Assembly (NCBI RefSeq): GCF_000003605.2
Contig: NW_003149765.1
Location: 1,119,851 to 1,159,452 of the forward strand
Direction: 5' to 3'
Length of the DNA: 39,602 bases
DNA from: Saccoglossus kowalevskii
Taxonomy: Eukaryota; Hemichordata; Enteropneusta; Harrimaniidae
The notes beneath the pieces are model-generated. The model saw only the letters and a program-made list of their open reading frames with translations, did no database searches and was not told the origin of the DNA. The stretch's first letter is position 1. Every line of letters starts with the position of its first letter. Below are positions 37,601-39,602 of this stretch, in pieces. The translations under genes were made by a program, and so were the position numbers.

Positions 37601-37601
37601 T
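28642..37601 (-). CDS. Secreted CUB-CUB-Ig-Ig-trypsin serine protease
   Basis: Nine minus-strand exons: 37601-37490, 36176-35987, 35665-35430, 35075-34878, 34364-34227, 34029-33871, 32996-32862, 31033-30740 and 29453-28642. Every junction phase closes, giving 757 aa. Residues 1-24 are a signal peptide (VVMIFIVFYF core, likely cut after LAQ). CUB1 is about 44-157, CUB2 about 182-289 (TSPSYPGPYPSN, EFDLEGYGCSFDYLHVRDG). Ig1 is about 305-389 (CAVDDNEATVTWYK, GKYTCVAVNADG) and Ig2 about 392-487 (HCQARAATTIEWHK, DAGKYTCLAKG). Cys489 (ICG) should bond to the protease domain. Cleavage after Arg516 gives IVGG. Catalytic residues are His559, Asp609 and Ser707; Asp701 in the S1 pocket predicts cutting after Arg/Lys. 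The trypsin domain is one exon. The layout resembles MASP/C1r/C1s, but Ig domains replace CCP and there is no EGF. A complement or development role is inference; the substrate is unknown. Confidence 0.92.
29785..30421. mobile_element. Hairpin-ended element 3 (opposite orientation), array period about 148 bp
   Basis: The inverted ends are TAGCTCCGCTGT (29785-29796) and ACAGCGGAGCTA (30410-30421), 12 bp perfect. The right end forms a hairpin (30390-30420): AGCTTCGCT pairs with AGCGGAGCT with one wobble, CGAC pairs with GTCG around the loop AAA, and AC is bulged. Next to it is a GACGACGGACGACGACGGAC stretch, then inward three to four units of about 148 bp (landmarks CAGACTTGCGGTTTTTAACA, AAAATATCACTTTT, CAAATCTGAGAGAGGT). 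It lies in the protease intron between Ig2 and the catalytic exon. No coding frame was seen. Confidence 0.7.
31413..32762. mobile_element. Large foldback element, long inverted arms, TTCGAC duplication
   Basis: The left end TACGGCAACCGAGGTGGCTC and the right end GAGCCACCTCGGTTGCCGTA are exact reverse complements. The pairing continues, with some divergence, for about 350-390 bp on each side. Both ends are flanked by TTCGAC (31407-31412 and 32763-32768), a 6-bp target duplication. The inner parts of both arms are tandem AAAATCCATTTTC-type units (left about 31495-31790; right, in reverse, about 32410-32590). The centre has no transposase frame. The element sits in the intron between Ig1b and Ig2 of the protease. 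Confidence 0.85.
31961..32334. repeat. Smaller inverted repeat nested in the foldback element
   Basis: TTATTTCCACCAGTGATGTT at 31961 is matched in reverse by AACGTCACTGGTGGAAATAA ending at 32334, with one mismatch. Inside it, CCATGGCTATAACTTATTCT (about 32187) pairs with AGAAGTTATAGCTATGG (about 32260). This gives two further nested hairpins in the centre of the larger element. It may be a separate insertion. Confidence 0.6.
35727..35830. mobile_element. Palindromic MITE family, decayed copy 5
   Basis: TTATTTTCGCTGAAGGGATG at about 35730 and the closing TTTTAAAGGATTTTACAGTA resemble the ends of the MITE family seen in LIN37 and RRP9 introns, with the middle rearranged (AAGACTTCATACAAAC). It lies in the intron between the two CUB1 exons of the protease. 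Confidence 0.4.
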
Positions 37602-39602
37602 GGTAATTGAATACGTTATGGACTGCGTCTTCACGTCCCACGAATCATGTATCAGTTGTGCACAGACTCCTGGGTAGAATCCTCGCCGGATGTATCTGTT
37701 TACACTCATGGGCCACTTCCTTGAAAGGGCGCGATTAGCTGGAAATGCGCTATTAAAAGATTGATTGATTAAAAGAATATTCATATTAAAACATTGACAG
37801 CTTTGTTACTTTCCTGGAACTTTTTCCTTGAAGCATTTTATTGTTCTCAAATATGATTCCTGATGAATTTACCTATTGTGGATCTACTAGTAATTTCTTG
37901 TCATGATTATATATATAGGAATACATAATCGATAATTTTCCGAAAATTTTCCGTAAATTCCCGACCTAAACCGTATATTGCGTGTAATATTTTAGATTCC
38001 CATTCAAAAACATACCCCAGCCTATTGATTTCTCCTTTGTGAACTGTGAACTGTGAACACTTTATTTTTTTCAAAATGAAATTATTTTGTCCATGTTTAT
38101 TTCATTTATGCACGAAATGTGTGATAATGTAGTATTGTGATGATAATATAGCAGAAAAACGTGTTATCGTGGGATATGCCTTCTGAAGTCAAAAACAAGA
38201 CGCCACCTACGGCGAAATTCGGAGAATGGCGCGTGTATAGCATCGTGTTTTAGATTGAAACGATACATGCGTGTTTGTTTTCCAAGGTAATTCAAATTGA
38301 AATATTTTGGAAAGAAAGTATTTTAACTACTCTCACGAACACAAATGTGTCTTACACATTAACACTTTGTGAAACATTTATAGTCTGGTATTTTGGGTTG
38401 AAACATTGTATGTGTGTTTCGGAAAAAATGTTTACTAGTAAATCACACTTACAAATAATGCTTGAAACTAAAACAATATTCGAAAACCATAATAAATTTA
38501 AATTAAATTTTAATGGTGTGCTGGGATTCAAATCACCCTCCACCAATTGCAGACTATCTGAAACTTCGTGAAGTCCTTTAGTCACGTGTCTTAATTTCCA
38601 GTTGTGCTAAGGTCATGCGAAAGTACATAAAATTAATTTTACCCCGATCTGGTGGTTGGGGTGGTACTGCAATGTTGCTGACTGATGAAATAGTTGAAGT
38701 TGAAGGTAGCGAGAAGGTTTTGATGACGTTTTTGAATAAAGCATTCTCTGTCTGTTGTTTCATTCAGAACCGTAGTTTAGAGTACCGGTATATGATTCAA
38801 AAGCATACTGAACAGCCATTGTTTACGAAGGCACAACGTGACAATTATATGGCGAACATCATAAAACATTATTTCCTATTATTAATAACGTGGTTGATAT
38901 CGAATGCCATGCCATTCTTATTGTTGGTTTAATTTCCTGTAATATATAAAGACCATGTTAATACAATTTAAATCCATTCATCTTAAAAGTTGGTGTATAA
39001 AATAGATAATCGGAAAACGCAACATGACCTTGCAACAATATTTACTGTGTTTCCTGGTATTCAGAAATAAAACATGATTACCGTTTTTTTCAAAATATTA
39101 ATTACACTATAATCTTGAAATATAAATAATTTGATTTGACAATTGTCTAGCCTTGGTATTGTGTAGCCTGACAAGGTTGCGTGAGTTGCACCCTCCGCGG
39201 TACTCCCAACCCACTCTGATACAGTTCGGCCGACGAGGGCGCCACTCACGAAGAGTGACACAATAAATGACTGGGATTCAGCTTTCGGGTGCTGTCGTAT
39301 GCAACGATATAAATAAAAATAGAAAAGTGCGATTAGACTAGTTAGATTAGTTTGTTTTTAGGGTATTGTTGCGCGTATCCTAATAAATTGGACGAAACGA
39401 CTTGGTGGTCGGCCAACTTCGTTTCCGCCAATATGCACTATGATTTTAGAGGCCCGCAACCTTGAATAAATAGGCAACTCTTTTTTATATCAAATTGATT
39501 ACTTTGTATTGCTAAATCCCCTTTCACAATTGGTGCCAAACAGACTACAACGGCTTGCGACTCGAAATGTTTCCCGTTGTACGACTCGTTGTAGCCGTTG
39601 TA
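37602..39602. other. Upstream region of the protease gene; no gene recognised
   Basis: This stretch precedes the protease start codon on the minus strand. The frame stays open upstream of the chosen ATG, but only that ATG is followed directly by a signal peptide, so the upstream part is taken as 5' UTR or promoter. A plus-strand frame at 38615-38932 (105 codons) has no recognisable domain or supporting splice sites. The last 58 bases hold an inverted repeat (TACAACGG and CCGTTGTA). No RNA genes were seen. Confidence 0.45.

Noticed and set aside
37449-37784. Upstream in-frame ATG extending the protease N-terminus by about 61 residues
   Set aside because: The extension is polar and would bury the signal peptide. 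The ATG at 37601 is directly followed by the hydrophobic core and gives a normal secretory start.
38525-38590. Possible tRNA-derived SINE on the minus strand (GATTTGAATCCCAGC resembles a B box)
   Set aside because: No A box at the right distance, no closed acceptor stem and no second copy in the window.
38615-38932. 105-codon plus-strand frame upstream of the protease
   Set aside because: No domain, no Kozak or splice support and no recognisable similarity; length is near chance for AT-rich DNA.

Overview
The window is AT-rich nuclear DNA from an invertebrate animal. It has spliced genes with GT-AG introns, animal-specific gene families (a DREAM/MuvB subunit and a CUB/Ig/trypsin secreted protease), many small DNA transposons and one assembly gap of 342 N (22578-22919). 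The gene order and repeats do not let me name the phylum. A hemichordate, cephalochordate or lophotrochozoan would all fit.

Four genes lie in alternating orientation. (1) 1-1893, plus strand: the last three exons of an unrecognised gene. (2) 6508-12662, minus strand: a complete seven-exon LIN37 gene, 252 aa, a subunit of the MuvB core of the DREAM cell-cycle repressor. (3) 13223-24883, plus strand: a complete 12-exon RRP9 gene, 473 aa, the U3 snoRNP WD40 protein. LIN37 and RRP9 are head to head, with 560 bp between start codons. That interval carries a duplicated CACGTG/CCAAT-type module. (4) 28642-37601, minus strand: a nine-exon secreted protease of 757 aa with the order signal peptide, CUB, CUB, Ig, Ig, trypsin domain. 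It is laid out like a complement-type protease but has Ig domains where MASP and C1r/C1s carry CCP domains. All exon joins in genes 2-4 were checked for phase and close exactly.

Most remaining sequence is intron or intergenic DNA holding mobile and repeated elements. There is a 729-bp element with perfect 30-bp inverted termini (469-1197), a palindromic MITE family with at least five copies, a hAT-like insertion (7957-8626), and a pogo/Tigger-like element with TA target duplication (22125-23173). There is also a 1350-bp foldback element with TTCGAC duplications (31413-32762). Three elements (21145-23598, 27608-28490, 29785-30421) share one architecture despite different end sequences: 10-12-bp inverted ends, a bulged hairpin with a 3-nt loop at one end, and an internal array of about 150-bp repeats.

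The two items most worth following are the CUB2-Ig2-trypsin protease and this hairpin-ended repeat class.
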